A stretch of DNA of 64,000 nucleotides from Arenibacter troitsensis (GCF_900177645.1 NZ_FXAO01000001.1:770712-834711); one strand, 5' to 3'. Positions 34,558 to 45,630 are shown, numbered from the stretch's first letter. Numbers and translations: made by a program. Notes: generated by a model from the sequence alone, not told the origin.

Positions 34558-36099
34558 ATGAAGATTTTTAATGCCAAACAGATATACGAAGCTGATAAAT
34601 TCACAATAGAAAAGCAACAAATCACCAGTGAGCAGCTTATGGAAAGGGCTGCAATTCAGATTTTTAATTGGATGCATTCCCGACTGCAGGGTGCCCAGAC
34701 GAAAATTATTTTGTTTTGCGGTATCGGCAACAATGGAGGGGATGGGCTGGTCCTTGCAAGGCATTTGAAGGATCACGATTACAATATCGAGGTTTTCGTA
34801 GTTAACTATAGCGAGCACAGGTCCAAGGATTTTTTAATAAATCTGGATAGAATAAAGAATAAGGGCATCTGGCCCAATTTTCTAAATGAAGAATCGGAAT
34901 TACCTGTTATTGGAAGAGATGATATTATTGTTGATGCTATTTTTGGGATAGGATTGAACAGGGTTCCTGATACTTGGGTGGTAAGGCTCATGCAGCGGCT
35001 TAACGGCTCCAATGCTTTTATTCTTTCAATAGATATGCCTTCCGGACTTTTTATGGAGGCTGGTCTCCCAAATACCGAAGCGGTGATAAAAGCAAATTAT
35101 GTGCTTACTTTTCAAGTGCCTAAACTTGTTTTTTTTCTTCCTGAAACAGGTAAATATATGGACCATTGGGAGATTTTGGATATTGGCTTGGACCAGGAAT
35201 TTTTGTTTAGGATGAATTCGAAATATGAGTTGATAGGTAAGAACGAAGTACTGTCCATGTACCTTCCTAGAAAGAAGTATTCCCATAAGGGCAGCTATGG
35301 CCATTCCTTAATTGTTGGCGGAAGTTTCGGTAAGATCGGGGCGGTGATTTTGGCAGCAAAAGGTAGTATGTTGGCAGGAAGTGGATTGGTTACCGCCTAT
35401 GTGCCAAAGTGTGGGTATTTGCCATTGCAGACGGCATTCCCCGAGGCCATGGTAGTTACGGATAATGAAGAAGCGGAAATTTCCAAAATTGATTTCGGCA
35501 TACTGCCCAGCGTGATTGGTATTGGGGTTGGCATTGGAACTACGGCAACTACGATTAAGGCCTTTTCTGAATTTCTGAAGGGGAATAAACTGCCTTTGGT
35601 CATAGATGCTGACGGCTTGAACATTCTTTCCAAGAATCATGACTTATTAAAAGAAATGCCTCCCCAGACCGTTTTAACTCCGCATCCCAAAGAGTTGGAG
35701 CGCATTTTAGGGAATTGGGCGGATGATTTTGACAAGTTGAAAAAAGCAAAAGAGTTCTCTGAAAAATACGATTGTATTTTGGTTATAAAAGGGGCAAACA
35801 CCATGACCATATATAAGGATATGGGTTATATTAACACCACCGGAAATCCAGGGATGGCCACGGGTGGAAGTGGCGATGTGCTAACCGGTGTAATCACGGG
35901 CTTGATCGCTCAGGGTTATTCGCCATTAAATGCTGCCATTTTTGGGGTGTATATCCATGGAAAAGCTGCTGATATAGCGGTGGAAAAATGTGGTTTCCAA
36001 GCCTTGATTGCCAGTGGTATACTGGACAATATTGGCCAGGCCTATTTGGATCTTTTTCAAGTTTCGGAGCCAAATGCGGCTGCAGGTGAAAGGGAATAA
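34558..36099 (+). CDS. nnrDE: bifunctional NAD(P)H-hydrate epimerase / ADP-dependent NAD(P)H-hydrate dehydratase
   Basis: Repairs hydrated NADH and NADPH. 513 residues from the ATG at 34558; a start at 34504 would overlap the thr promoter and adds an unusual extension. The N-terminal YjeF_N epimerase half includes FCGIGNNGGDGLVLARHL and DAIFGIGL. The C-terminal ribokinase-like dehydratase half includes KGSYGHSLIVGGS, LTPHPKELERIL and the catalytic GNPGMATGGSGDVLTG. Both halves look complete. It is transcribed divergently from the thr operon and converges with a small unknown gene. Confidence 0.94.
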   Translation: MKIFNAKQIYEADKFTIEKQQITSEQLMERAAIQIFNWMHSRLQGAQTKIILFCGIGNNGGDGLVLARHLKDHDYNIEVFVVNYSEHRSKDFLINLDRIKNKGIWPNFLNEESELPVIGRDDIIVDAIFGIGLNRVPDTWVVRLMQRLNGSNAFILSIDMPSGLFMEAGLPNTEAVIKANYVLTFQVPKLVFFLPETGKYMDHWEILDIGLDQEFLFRMNSKYELIGKNEVLSMYLPRKKYSHKGSYGHSLIVGGSFGKIGAVILAAKGSMLAGSGLVTAYVPKCGYLPLQTAFPEAMVVTDNEEAEISKIDFGILPSVIGIGVGIGTTATTIKAFSEFLKGNKLPLVIDADGLNILSKNHDLLKEMPPQTVLTPHPKELERILGNWADDFDKLKKAKEFSEKYDCILVIKGANTMTIYKDMGYINTTGNPGMATGGSGDVLTGVITGLIAQGYSPLNAAIFGVYIHGKAADIAVEKCGFQALIASGILDNIGQAYLDLFQVSEPNAAAGERE

Positions 36100-36135
36100 C
36101 GGAGTGTCATTGCCATTGGCTATAAAGTAATACTG

Positions 36136-36546
36136 CTATTCTGCGTTGGATGCCCTTACACGTCTTTTTATCCACATTAGGGCATTGTCCTGATCAATAA
36201 AGAATTTCATGGGTTTCTTGTAAAATAGTTTCTCTATATTAAAATTGTGCATATCTATTTCTTTAATGGAAACTACTGCAAAGGCTTTAATATTTTCTAT
36301 TTCCCTAATTTGGTTGTATACCATGGGATCAATGGCGTATGAATTCTTTCTTAAACTTATATAGCCAAAGTTTTTATTCCTGAAATGAATTTCCATAATA
36401 CCAATAATTTGAAATACTCTTTCTTTGGTTATGGTGCTTCCTTCGTCAAAAATAGAAACCATGTAATCGTCAAATACCTGTACTTTTCCAATGTCCAGTT
36501 GATATTCTCGTACGATAATAGTCTTCTTGGGTCGTCCGACTTTCAT
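36136..36546 (-). CDS. conserved hypothetical protein, SpoIIAA/STAS-like
   Basis: 136 residues, no signal peptide and no membrane segment. The alternating beta/alpha pattern, and the ending in which a short strand (MKFFIDQDNALMWIKRRV) contains a residue pair before an alanine-led helix, resemble SpoIIAA-like STAS proteins found in flavobacteria. The N-terminus begins with the basic VGRPKK. I see no catalytic motif. It is convergent with nnrDE and transcribed in the same direction as clpC, but the clpC terminator lies between them. Confidence 0.6.
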   Translation of the reverse strand: MKVGRPKKTIIVREYQLDIGKVQVFDDYMVSIFDEGSTITKERVFQIIGIMEIHFRNKNFGYISLRKNSYAIDPMVYNQIREIENIKAFAVVSIKEIDMHNFNIEKLFYKKPMKFFIDQDNALMWIKRRVRASNAE

Positions 36547-36697
36547 TCTCCGTATTTTATATAGTGTGTCTGCAGCGAATGTAGAATTAAGTACAACTAT
36601 TATAAAAATTATTAGATTAAAGACACTTTAATCGTTTATGTGGTGAGGAAATTGGCTTACTGTGTTTTATTTCTTACAAATAACGGGGAATAAATAA

Positions 36698-36729
36698 AAA
36701 AAGGGAGTAGCATTTTGCTACTCCCTTTT
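36698..36729. terminator. rho-independent terminator after clpC
   Basis: AAAAGGGAGTAGC pairs perfectly with GCTACTCCCTTTT around an ATTTT loop, a 13-bp stem with T run on the minus strand. It lies 23 bases beyond the clpC stop codon. Confidence 0.9.
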
Positions 36730-36752
36730 AGTGTTGTTTATAGAAATCCAAT

Positions 36753-39305
36753 TTAGGTTTTGGACGACTTTTCTGCTTTTTTGATATTAATGGTGAGCTC
36801 TTCCTTGGCCTCATTAAGATCCATCTGTATAGTGTCGCCTTCCTCCAATTTGGAATTTACGATTTCCTCGGCCAGCGCATCTTCAATATATTTTTGAATA
36901 GCTCTCTTAAGTGGCCTGGCCCCGTATTGTTTGTCAAAGCCTTTTTCGGCAATATAATCCTTGGCCTTATCGGTTAACTGCAAATCATATCCAATATCCT
37001 TGATCCTGAGGTATAATTTCTTTAACTCAATATCGATTATCCTGTGGATATCTTCGCGTTCGAGGGCATTAAATACTACTACGTCGTCTATTCTGTTCAA
37101 GAATTCAGGTGCAAAGGCTTTTTTCAAGGCATTTTCGATAACACTTTTTTGATGTGTGTCCGCTTGGGCCTTTTTTGCAGAAGTTCCAAAACCAACCCCT
37201 TGCCCAAAATCCTTAAGCTGCCTAGCTCCAATGTTGGAGGTCATTATGATGATCGTATTTCTAAAATCGATCTTTCTGCCAAGACTATCGGTTAAATAGC
37301 CATCATCCAGCACTTGTAGAAGCATGTTGAATACATCTGGGTGTGCCTTTTCAATTTCATCCAATAGTATAACGGAATAGGGCTTACGGCGTACCTTTTC
37401 GGTCAACTGTCCACCTTCTTCATAACCAACATATCCCGGAGGTGCACCTACTAGTCTTGATATGGCAAATTTCTCCATATATTCACTCATATCTACCCTG
37501 ATCAAGGCGTCCTCGGAATCGAATAACTCCTTGGCCAGTATTTTGGCAAGTTGTGTTTTACCTACCCCTGTTTGCCCTAAAAAGATAAATGAACCAATAG
37601 GTTTGTTGGGATCTTTTAGACCTGCCCGGTTGCGTTGGATCGCTTTGGCAACCTTGGCAACGGCTTCGTCCTGACCAATTACATTGCTCTTGATAAGTTT
37701 TGGCAATTCGGCCAATTTATTACTTTCTGTTTGTGCAATCCTGTTTACGGGAATGCCGCTCATCATGGAAACCACGTCCGCAACATTGTCCTCGGTAACG
37801 GTTTCTTTGTGGAGCTTACTGTCTTCCTCCCAACGTTCTTGGGCAATGGCCAAATCTTTTTCTATGCGTTTTTCATCGTCCCTTAATTTGGCGGCCTCCT
37901 CGTATTTCTGTTTTTTTACAACAGTATTTTTTAGTTCACGAACGTCTTCCAACTGTTTTTCCAGTTCCAAAATTTGTTTGGGTACATCCATATTAACAAT
38001 ATGTACTCGGGAACCTGCCTCATCCAGGGCATCAATGGCCTTGTCCGGTAGATATCTATCCGTCATGTACCTATTGGTAAGTTTTACGCAGGCAAGTATG
38101 GCCTCATCGGTATAAATTACGTTGTGATGGTCCTCGTACTTACCTTTAATATTTTTTAGGATCTCAATGGTCTCGGACACTGAAGTTGGCTCCACAATTA
38201 CTTTTTGAAAACGCCTTTCCAGGGCACCATCTTTTTCAATATATTGTCTGTACTCATCCAAGGTAGTGGCACCAATACATTGAATTTCACCTCTGGCAAG
38301 TGCCGGTTTAAACATATTGGAGGCGTCCAAACTGCCTGTGGCGCCACCGGCACCTACAATAGTGTGGATCTCATCGATGAACAGGATTACATCGTCGTTT
38401 TTTTCCAGTTCATTCATAACTGCCTTCATTCGCTCTTCAAATTGGCCGCGGTATTTGGTACCGGCAACCAGAGAAGCCAAATCCAAGGTCACCACCCTTT
38501 TATTGTAAAGGATTCTGGAAACTTTTTTGTTGATTATCCTTAAGGCTAGTCCTTCGGCAATGGCACTTTTGCCAACGCCTGGCTCTCCTATGAGCAGAGG
38601 ATTGTTCTTTTTTCTTCTGCTGAGAATTTGGGAAACCCTTTCAATTTCCTTTTCACGGCCCACAACAGGATCCAATTTGTTTTCCTCTGCCATTTTGGTC
38701 AGGTCGCGACCGAAATTGTCCAATACAGGGGTTTTTGATTTTTTACTTCCTTTTTGCCCGGTACCGGAAGTGCCAAAAGTGCCTTCCTTTTCTTCATTGG
38801 GCTCATCGGAATCGCTGGGAAAGGATTCCGAGGTAGGAGAATCTATATAGTCATCATCACTTGTTATCATTGATTTAAACTGGTCTTTTACTCCATCGTA
38901 ATCCACTTTTAACTTGTGTAGTAATTTTGTGGTAGGGTCGTTTTCATTACGCAAAATACATAGTAATAAATGAGCCGTATTGATAGAGGAACTTTGAAAT
39001 AATTTAGCTTCCAAAAATGTTGTTTTCAGTGCACGCTCCGCCTGTCTGGTCAGATGCAGGTTCTTTTTGTCCTTTTGTGCAGTGCCGGTATTCGGATTGG
39101 CGGGACTTAATATCTCCACTTTTCTTCTCAAGTGATCCAAGTCCACATCCAATGCGTCTAAAATGCTTATTGCTTTTCCGTTACCATCCCGCAGTAATCC
39201 CAGCATTAAATGCTCGGTTCCAATAAAGTCGTGGCCTAGTCTTAAGGCCTCTTCCTTACTGTAAGCAATTACATCTTTTACTCTAGGGGAAAAATTGTCG
39301 TCCAT
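36753..39305 (-). CDS. clpC: ATP-dependent Clp protease ATP-binding subunit ClpC
   Basis: 850 residues from the ATG at 39305 (MDDNFSPR); a reading from 39320 adds five residues. AAA+ unfoldase that feeds proteins to ClpP. Two Clp-N repeats lie at about residues 1-150. The first AAA domain has Walker A GEPGVGKS and Walker B VILFIDEIH. A middle UVR-like coiled segment (QKYEEAAKLRDDEKRIEKDL) marks it as ClpC rather than ClpB. The second AAA domain has Walker A GQTGVGKT and Walker B VILLDEIEKAH, followed by a ClpB-D2-like C-terminus. The family serves stress and quality-control proteolysis. Transcribed divergently from gyrA. Confidence 0.95.
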   Translation of the reverse strand: MDDNFSPRVKDVIAYSKEEALRLGHDFIGTEHLMLGLLRDGNGKAISILDALDVDLDHLRRKVEILSPANPNTGTAQKDKKNLHLTRQAERALKTTFLEAKLFQSSSINTAHLLLCILRNENDPTTKLLHKLKVDYDGVKDQFKSMITSDDDYIDSPTSESFPSDSDEPNEEKEGTFGTSGTGQKGSKKSKTPVLDNFGRDLTKMAEENKLDPVVGREKEIERVSQILSRRKKNNPLLIGEPGVGKSAIAEGLALRIINKKVSRILYNKRVVTLDLASLVAGTKYRGQFEERMKAVMNELEKNDDVILFIDEIHTIVGAGGATGSLDASNMFKPALARGEIQCIGATTLDEYRQYIEKDGALERRFQKVIVEPTSVSETIEILKNIKGKYEDHHNVIYTDEAILACVKLTNRYMTDRYLPDKAIDALDEAGSRVHIVNMDVPKQILELEKQLEDVRELKNTVVKKQKYEEAAKLRDDEKRIEKDLAIAQERWEEDSKLHKETVTEDNVADVVSMMSGIPVNRIAQTESNKLAELPKLIKSNVIGQDEAVAKVAKAIQRNRAGLKDPNKPIGSFIFLGQTGVGKTQLAKILAKELFDSEDALIRVDMSEYMEKFAISRLVGAPPGYVGYEEGGQLTEKVRRKPYSVILLDEIEKAHPDVFNMLLQVLDDGYLTDSLGRKIDFRNTIIIMTSNIGARQLKDFGQGVGFGTSAKKAQADTHQKSVIENALKKAFAPEFLNRIDDVVVFNALEREDIHRIIDIELKKLYLRIKDIGYDLQLTDKAKDYIAEKGFDKQYGARPLKRAIQKYIEDALAEEIVNSKLEEGDTIQMDLNEAKEELTINIKKAEKSSKT

Positions 39306-39562
39306 AAAATATCCTTTCAACTTTAAAAATAGTAAATCTATATCAATCTATGGCAAATACTATACCTAATATTCGTTAAACGTGATCGATTTGACGAAAT
39401 AAGCCATTATTTGCGAAAAAATTAACAATCAAAACGTTATCCGTAGCACTTATTTAAAGTGTTGATAAATTCTTTACAAAAGTATGTCCTAAGTACTTGT
39501 ATAGTATCGATTTTACGTATATTGTCCTGCTTTTTTAACTAAAAATAAATAGAAGATTTTAA

Positions 39563-42094
39563 ATGGCAGAAGGAGAAAAATTAATTCCGATTAACATTGA
39601 AGATGAAATGAAATCTGCCTACATTGATTATTCAATGTCGGTCATTGTGTCACGTGCCCTGCCAGATGTTAGGGATGGTTTAAAGCCAGTGCATAGAAGG
39701 GTTTTGTTCGGAATGCATGAGTTAGGTGTTAGATCTAATAGTGCCCATAAGAAATCCGCGCGTATAGTCGGGGAAGTATTAGGTAAGTATCATCCACACG
39801 GAGATACTTCTGTTTATGATTCCATGGTCCGTATGGCCCAGGAGTGGAGTTTAAGGTATATGTTGGTCGATGGCCAGGGAAACTTTGGTTCCGTAGATGG
39901 TGACAGTCCTGCAGCAATGCGTTATACGGAGGCCCGTATGCGTAAAATAGCAGATGATATGTTGGCCGATATAGATAAGGACACTGTAGATCATCAGCTT
40001 AATTTTGATGATTCCTTGCAGGAACCAACCGTTCTTCCTACCAGGATTCCTAATTTATTGATCAATGGGGCTTCAGGTATTGCGGTAGGTATGGCAACAA
40101 ATATGCCGCCACACAACCTTTCCGAAGTAGTGGACGGTACCGTAGCCTATATTGATAATAATGATATTGAGATCGATGAGCTTATTACCCATATTAAGGC
40201 GCCCGATTTTCCAACAGGTGGTATAATTTATGGTTATGACGGGGTCAAGGAGGCTTTCCATACCGGACGTGGCCGTGTGGTAATAAGGGCGAAAGCCAGT
40301 TTTGAGGAGGTTCAGGGAAGGGAGAGTATCGTTGTAACCGAAATTCCATATCAAATCAATAAGGCGGACATGATCAAGAAGACTGCCGATTTGATCAATG
40401 AGAAAAAGATAGATGGTATTTCTACTATTAGGGATGAGTCCGATAGGAACGGTATGCGTATCGTATATATCCTGAAAAGGGACGCTATTCCTAATATCGT
40501 CTTAAATACCCTGTACAAATATACTTCGTTACAGTCTTCGTTTAGTGTCAATAATATAGCCTTGGTAAAAGGAAGGCCTCAATTGTTGAACGTTAAGGAG
40601 ATGATCCACTATTTTGTGGAGCACCGTCATGAAGTGGTTGTAAGGCGTACAGAGTTTGAGCTTAAGAAAGCCGAAGACCGGGCGCACATCTTGGAAGGAC
40701 TTATTATAGCCTCGGATAATATAGACGAGGTAATTGCGATCATAAGGGCTTCTTCCAATGCTGATGAGGCTAGGGAAAAGCTTATGGAGCGCTTCAAGCT
40801 TAGTGAAATTCAAGCCAAGGCTATTGTTGAAATGCGTTTACGCCAGTTGACAGGTCTGGAGCAGGATAAATTAAGGTCGGAATACGAGGAAATAATCCTG
40901 ACCATTGCCGATTTAAAGGATATCCTGGCCAAGAAAGAGCGAAGGATGCAGATCATTAAGGAAGAGTTGCTGGAGGTTAAGGACAAATATGGGGATAACC
41001 GTCGTTCAGAAATAAATTTTGCAGGTGGTGATCTAAGTATGGAGGATATGATCCCGGATGAGCAAGTGGTGATTACCATTTCCCATGCCGGTTATATCAA
41101 AAGAACCCCTCTTTCCGAATATAAGACCCAAAATAGGGGTGGTGTTGGTCAAAAAGCATCTTCCACCAGAAATGAAGATTTCTTGGAACATCTTTTCGTG
41201 GGTACCAACCATCAATATATGTTGTTCTTTACCCAAAAGGGTAAATGTTTCTGGATGCGTGTGTATGAAATTCCAGAGGGAACCAAAACTTCAAAAGGAC
41301 GTGCTATCCAAAACTTGATCAATATTGAGAACGATGATATGGTGAAAGCCTTCATCTGTACCCAGGATTTAAAGGATGAGGAATATGTAAACAGTCATTA
41401 TGTAATTATGGCCACCAAAAAGGGTATCGTTAAAAAGACCTCTTTGGAACAATACTCAAGGCCGAGACAGAATGGTATCAATGCAATTAGTGTCCGTGAG
41501 GACGATGAACTATTGGAAGCTAAACTTACGACTGGTTCAAGTCAGATATTCCTAGGGTTAAAATCTGGTAAGGCCATTAGGTTCGAAGAGGTAAAGACAA
41601 GACCTATGGGTAGAAATGCCTCCGGTGTTCGCGGCATTACTTTGGCACATGACAAGGATGAGGTGATCGGCATGGTGGCCGTACACAATTTTGAAGAGGA
41701 AATATTGGTGGTTTCGGAGAATGGATACGGAAAACGTTCCAGTATTGAGGATTATAGAATTACTAATAGAGGTGGTAAAGGGGTGAAGACCATTTCCATT
41801 ACCGATAAAACAGGTGGATTGGTAGCTATTAAAAATGTTTCCGACTCTGATGACTTAATGATAATCAATAAATCCGGTATCGCAATTAGAATGAGTGTAG
41901 AGGATTTAAGAGTAATGGGTAGGGCAACTCAGGGAGTTCGACTCATTAATATTAAAGGCAACGATTCTATTGCCGCAGTGGCCAAAGTGATGAAGGACGA
42001 AGATGAATTGGATGATATTAAAGCCTTGGAGGTAGATGCCAAAGAAGAAGATGGCACGGCTCTTGATAATGATAGTGCGGAAACCAAAGAATAA
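39563..42094 (+). CDS. gyrA: DNA gyrase subunit A
   Basis: 843 residues. Breaks and rejoins DNA during negative supercoiling, with GyrB. The catalytic tyrosine is Y121 in [10 protein letters not shown]. The quinolone-resistance region reads [10 protein letters not shown], with Thr at the position of E. coli Ser83; as far as I know this is usual in flavobacteria and is not by itself a resistance change. The C-terminal beta-pinwheel shows six GyrA repeats; the first carries the GyrA-box region near [11 protein letters not shown], and a later one reads [10 protein letters not shown]. The end is an acidic tail. Followed by a TPR gene after 33 bases. Confidence 0.97.
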   Translation: MAEGEKLIPINIEDEMKSAYIDYSMSVIVSRALPDVRDGLKPVHRRVLFGMHELGVRSNSAHKKSARIVGEVLGKYHPHGDTSVYDSMVRMAQEWSLRYMLVDGQGNFGSVDGDSPAAMRYTEARMRKIADDMLADIDKDTVDHQLNFDDSLQEPTVLPTRIPNLLINGASGIAVGMATNMPPHNLSEVVDGTVAYIDNNDIEIDELITHIKAPDFPTGGIIYGYDGVKEAFHTGRGRVVIRAKASFEEVQGRESIVVTEIPYQINKADMIKKTADLINEKKIDGISTIRDESDRNGMRIVYILKRDAIPNIVLNTLYKYTSLQSSFSVNNIALVKGRPQLLNVKEMIHYFVEHRHEVVVRRTEFELKKAEDRAHILEGLIIASDNIDEVIAIIRASSNADEAREKLMERFKLSEIQAKAIVEMRLRQLTGLEQDKLRSEYEEIILTIADLKDILAKKERRMQIIKEELLEVKDKYGDNRRSEINFAGGDLSMEDMIPDEQVVITISHAGYIKRTPLSEYKTQNRGGVGQKASSTRNEDFLEHLFVGTNHQYMLFFTQKGKCFWMRVYEIPEGTKTSKGRAIQNLINIENDDMVKAFICTQDLKDEEYVNSHYVIMATKKGIVKKTSLEQYSRPRQNGINAISVREDDELLEAKLTTGSSQIFLGLKSGKAIRFEEVKTRPMGRNASGVRGITLAHDKDEVIGMVAVHNFEEEILVVSENGYGKRSSIEDYRITNRGGKGVKTISITDKTGGLVAIKNVSDSDDLMIINKSGIAIRMSVEDLRVMGRATQGVRLINIKGNDSIAAVAKVMKDEDELDDIKALEVDAKEEDGTALDNDSAETKE

Positions 42095-42127
42095 CATTTA
42101 AACACTAATAAGTAAATTTAATTTGAA

Positions 42128-43390
42128 ATGAAAACAAATATTTTAATACTCTCGGCTATGTTCTTTTCGGTGGTCGGAATTGCTCAAAAGGATGAGATAA
42201 AAACGGCTGATAAGGCGTTAAAGTCGGGCGATGCCATGGCTGCTAAAACAGCATTGGACGGTGCATCTTCACTAATTGCTAGTGCGGATGAAAAAATGCA
42301 GGCCCAATATTATTTTTTAAGGGGTAGTGCTTATGCCGAATTGGCTAAAAAAGGTACTGCCGGTGCTTTTGATGAAGCTATTTCTTCCTTTAAAAAAGTA
42401 AGTGAAGTAGAAGAGAAAAGTGGAAAGTCCAAATACGGGCCTGATGCCAAGGAAAAACTTTCCGGCATGACTGCCGATCTTATCAATTCTGCAGTGGAAG
42501 ATAACAACAACAAGAAATACGATGAAGCTGCCGATAAACTGTATATGGGTTATCAATTGAGTCCCCGGGATACTGTTTACCTTTATTACGCTGCCAGTAG
42601 TGCTGTAAATGGTGGACATTGGGAAAAAGCCTTGAATTACTACAACGAGTTAAAGGATTTGGGTTATGACGGAGGTGGAATGGTCTACAAGGCCACCAAT
42701 GTTTCTACTGGAGAGGTGGAAGAAATGGAGAAAACCCAAAGGGAGCTTATGGTTAAATCCGGAGCTTACAAAGATCCAGTAGATGAAAAGACACCTTCAA
42801 AAACTACAGAGATCGTTAAGAATATTGCTTTAATATATACCCAGTTGGGTAAGGATGACGAGGCGTTGGATGCCTACAGGGATGCTAGGGCCAAGGATCC
42901 AAAGGATGTGAACTTGATTCTGAACGAGGCCAATCTTTACTATAAGATGGGGGATAAGGAAAAATTTAAGGCTTTGATGGCAGAAGCTTCCGAGGTTGCT
43001 CCGGATAATCCGGATTTGTTCTACAACGTTGGTGTTATCAATATGGAACAAGGAAATATAGAAGATGCCAGAAAGGCATATAAAAGGGCTATCGAAATTA
43101 ACCCAGGGTATGTTAATGCGCAATTGAATCTTTCTACTACCTATGTTAACGAGGGCAATAGCTTGATAGATGAAATGAATTCACTTGGGAATTCTAAAAA
43201 GGATATCGCAAGATATGATGAATTGAAGGAGAAAAAGGATAGCTTGTTCCGTGATGGGGCCATAATCTTGGAGGATGCCTTAAAATTGAATCCGGACAAT
43301 CAAAGTATCCTTTCCCAATTGAAGAATATTTATGGTGCCTTAGGGGATAATGAAAACTTCTTGCGCTTAAAAAAGCTTAGTGGGGAGTAG
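42128..43390 (+). CDS. tetratricopeptide repeat lipoprotein-less secreted protein
   Basis: 420 residues. A signal peptide (hydrophobic ILILSAMFFSVVGIAQ) indicates export to the periplasm. Several TPR units follow, for example around GDAMAAKTAL, AIIYTQLGKDDEALDAYRDA-like (about 235-255) and GNIEDARKAYKRAIEINPG (about 306-324). These make a helical protein-binding solenoid. The end holds another TPR-like pair (ILEDALKLNPDN). It follows gyrA by 33 bases and may be co-transcribed. Partner unknown. A strong terminator follows. Confidence 0.85.
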   Translation: MKTNILILSAMFFSVVGIAQKDEIKTADKALKSGDAMAAKTALDGASSLIASADEKMQAQYYFLRGSAYAELAKKGTAGAFDEAISSFKKVSEVEEKSGKSKYGPDAKEKLSGMTADLINSAVEDNNNKKYDEAADKLYMGYQLSPRDTVYLYYAASSAVNGGHWEKALNYYNELKDLGYDGGGMVYKATNVSTGEVEEMEKTQRELMVKSGAYKDPVDEKTPSKTTEIVKNIALIYTQLGKDDEALDAYRDARAKDPKDVNLILNEANLYYKMGDKEKFKALMAEASEVAPDNPDLFYNVGVINMEQGNIEDARKAYKRAIEINPGYVNAQLNLSTTYVNEGNSLIDEMNSLGNSKKDIARYDELKEKKDSLFRDGAIILEDALKLNPDNQSILSQLKNIYGALGDNENFLRLKKLSGE

Positions 43391-43412
43391 TACCATCTTA
43401 GAACGAAAATTT

Positions 43413-43443
43413 AAAAGGGCTATCGATTTCGATAGCCCTTTTT
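43413..43443. terminator. bidirectional terminator between the TPR gene and the NlpC/P60-like gene
   Basis: AAAAGGGCTATCGA pairs perfectly with TCGATAGCCCTTTT around two bases, with T and A runs on either side. The converging minus-strand gene ends at 43444. Confidence 0.9.
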
Positions 43444-44196
43444 TTATATGATTTTTTTGATTACCCTTAGTTTGTGGGTGTAGGTATTTGTTTCGGTGTT
43501 GAAAATTCCAGTGTGGTCTATCCGGTCTATCCTGACCTTGCCAAAGGAATGGATAACATAGTTGTTCTCCATGATAATCCCTACATGGTCTATAATGCCA
43601 TCATTATTGTCGAAAAAGGCCAGATCCCCAGGTTCACTTTCTTCAATAAAACTCAAAGCCTCCCCTTGGGTAGATTGCTGTTGGGCACCTCTGAGTAATC
43701 GATATCCATTTGTTTTGTACGCCATTTGGGTAAATCCTGGACCGTCAATTCCAAAAGTGGTTTTCCCGCCCCATAGGTAAGGTGCGTTTAAATAGAGAAG
43801 GGCTTTGTTTAGGACTTGGTCTTTGTTTTGTTCTCCTATTGTAAATGAGCCGTCGAATTTGTGGTTTAAGGGGCAGTTTTGAGGTATGCTGGATCCTAAA
43901 ACAATAGGCAGAAGAACATTGTGTTCTGTTTCTACAAATGAAATTAGTTCGGAAGATACTTTTGTGGATTCCAAACTTTCCATTTCCTTATACTGGCTTT
44001 CGTCGATTAGGGTAAATTGTTGGTTACTGACCCAGCCTTCAAAATTGTCAAAAGCATTGCGGATCTTGCTCCATTTTTTTCTCTGATCCAATACCTTGAA
44101 ATGTTCCCCGTACAAAAGCTGGGAAACCATTTCGCTGGTGTCGTCTGCAACGGAACGTATTGGAACAATACTAAGGTGGCAAATACCGTATTGCAT
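43444..44196 (-). CDS. NlpC/P60-family (C40) protein lacking the catalytic cysteine
   Basis: 250 residues, no clear signal peptide. An N-terminal SH3-like region (about 1-62) is followed by an NlpC/P60 domain (about 125-250). The family's catalytic Cys normally sits in GIDCSGF; here the residues are GIDGPGF, so Gly152 replaces Cys and Pro153 replaces Ser. The His positions are kept (H204 in DHVGI, H216 in VIHSFGK). The domain is otherwise intact. The change at the Cys is one base away from TGT (GGT). It probably binds cell-wall peptides but cannot cleave them by the known mechanism. Lies 22 bases downstream of the thiolase gene. Confidence 0.85.
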   Translation of the reverse strand: MQYGICHLSIVPIRSVADDTSEMVSQLLYGEHFKVLDQRKKWSKIRNAFDNFEGWVSNQQFTLIDESQYKEMESLESTKVSSELISFVETEHNVLLPIVLGSSIPQNCPLNHKFDGSFTIGEQNKDQVLNKALLYLNAPYLWGGKTTFGIDGPGFTQMAYKTNGYRLLRGAQQQSTQGEALSFIEESEPGDLAFFDNNDGIIDHVGIIMENNYVIHSFGKVRIDRIDHTGIFNTETNTYTHKLRVIKKII

Positions 44197-44218
44197 GGGC
44201 TTGCTTTACAAGAACTTA

Positions 44219-45403
44219 TTAATTTCTTTCTATAATTATTGCAGAAGCACCACCGCCACCATTACATATGGCCGCTGCTCCTATTTTGGCTTTATTTTGA
44301 TCCAGTACATTGAGTAACGTAATAATGATCCTTGCTCCCGAACAACCCAAGGGGTGGCCCAAAGAAACAGCACCGCCATTCACATTTACATTCTTATCGG
44401 TAAGGCCAAGGATTTTCATGTTGGCCAAGCCAACCACGGAAAAGGCTTCGTTAAATTCAAAATAATCCACATCTTCCATGCCTATGCTGGCTTTGGTCAA
44501 TGCTTTTGGAAGGGCTTTTGCCGGTGCCGTTGTGAACCATTTGGGTTCTTGGGCCGCATCGGCATAGCTTTTTATGGTGGCCAAAGGCTTCAGCCCTAAT
44601 TCTTTCGCTTTTTCACTACTCATCAGTACCAAGGCTGCCGCACCATCATTAATAGTTGAAGCATTGGCTGCCGTTACCGTACCATCCTTGGAAAATGCGG
44701 GACGTAGACCGGGGATCTTGTCCAGTTTAACATTTTTGAATTCTTCATCTTCGGTTACCAGTATGGGTTCTCCTTTTCTTTGTGGGACTTCCACGGGTAT
44801 TACTTCATTGGCAAATTTTCCACTTGCCCACGCATCTGCAGATCTCTTGTAGGATTGAATAGCAAATCTATCTTGGTCTTCCCTGCTAAATTCGTATTCA
44901 ATGGCGCAGGCGTCCGCACATGTGCCCATAGCCTGTTGGTCATAAGCGTCCACAAGCCCATCTTTTTGCATGCCATCGATCAATGTGGCAGGACCAAATT
45001 TTTGGCCACTCCTTAAATGAAGATAATGGGGTATTAGGCTCATATTTTCCATACCTCCGGCAACAACGATATGGTTGTCTCCCAGGGCTATGGACTGGGC
45101 TGCCATCATTACCGATTTCATTCCCGAGGCACAGACCTTGTTGATTGTGGTGCAGGGGACCGTATTGGGTATGCCGGCATAAATGGCTGCTTGTCTTGCT
45201 GGTGCCTGACCGGTTCCTGCCTGAACAACATTGCCCATAAGTACCTCCTCCACTTTGGAAGGGTCCAATTTAATTTTACTCAATGCACCCTTAATGGCAA
45301 TAGCGCCAAGTTCAGGTGCCGGAATGGTGGACAATGCTCCCATAAAACTTCCTATGGGCGTTCTAACTGCGGAAACGATCACAACATCTTTCATCAAGTT
45401 CAT
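44219..45403 (-). CDS. acetyl-CoA C-acyltransferase (thiolase)
   Basis: About 391-394 residues; ATG at 45403 and ATG at 45394 ([10 protein letters not shown], the usual start) are both possible, while the longer reading from 45451 is not needed. Condenses two acetyl-CoA or cleaves 3-ketoacyl-CoA. The nucleophile Cys is in [12 protein letters not shown] (C88 counted from 45394), the second block is GGMENMS, and the C-terminal motifs [20 protein letters not shown] (His) and [10 protein letters not shown] (Cys usually there; here CNGGGG) are present. It is not next to other beta-oxidation genes. Upstream of the C40-like gene. Confidence 0.93.
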   Translation of the reverse strand: MNLMKDVVIVSAVRTPIGSFMGALSTIPAPELGAIAIKGALSKIKLDPSKVEEVLMGNVVQAGTGQAPARQAAIYAGIPNTVPCTTINKVCASGMKSVMMAAQSIALGDNHIVVAGGMENMSLIPHYLHLRSGQKFGPATLIDGMQKDGLVDAYDQQAMGTCADACAIEYEFSREDQDRFAIQSYKRSADAWASGKFANEVIPVEVPQRKGEPILVTEDEEFKNVKLDKIPGLRPAFSKDGTVTAANASTINDGAAALVLMSSEKAKELGLKPLATIKSYADAAQEPKWFTTAPAKALPKALTKASIGMEDVDYFEFNEAFSVVGLANMKILGLTDKNVNVNGGAVSLGHPLGCSGARIIITLLNVLDQNKAKIGAAAICNGGGGASAIIIERN

Positions 45404-45630
45404 TTTTATTATCTGCGAATTTAATAAATTAATGTGCAATGAGATGTGCAACGGTAGAATATTCCATGTTATTTATGAATTTAGAACTCCGTATTAGGTA
45501 TAGTTGGAAGGAGATATATGGCCTAGGCTTATAAGTGAAATTTGATAAGTGGGTTTCAAATATGTTGTTATTTGGACAAAGTATCATTTTAAGTTTATAT
45601 TTTTCTATTTTTGACTATAGAACTTTCCGT

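Noticed and set aside
39642-39934. Thr at the GyrA Ser83 position as a quinolone-resistance change
   Set aside because: To my knowledge Thr is a common natural residue at this position in flavobacterial GyrA, so it does not by itself show resistance.
45505-45520. AAGGAG followed by an ATG upstream of the PgpH-like gene
   Set aside because: The ATG opens a two-codon frame ending in TAG; it does not match the start of the membrane protein at 45631.
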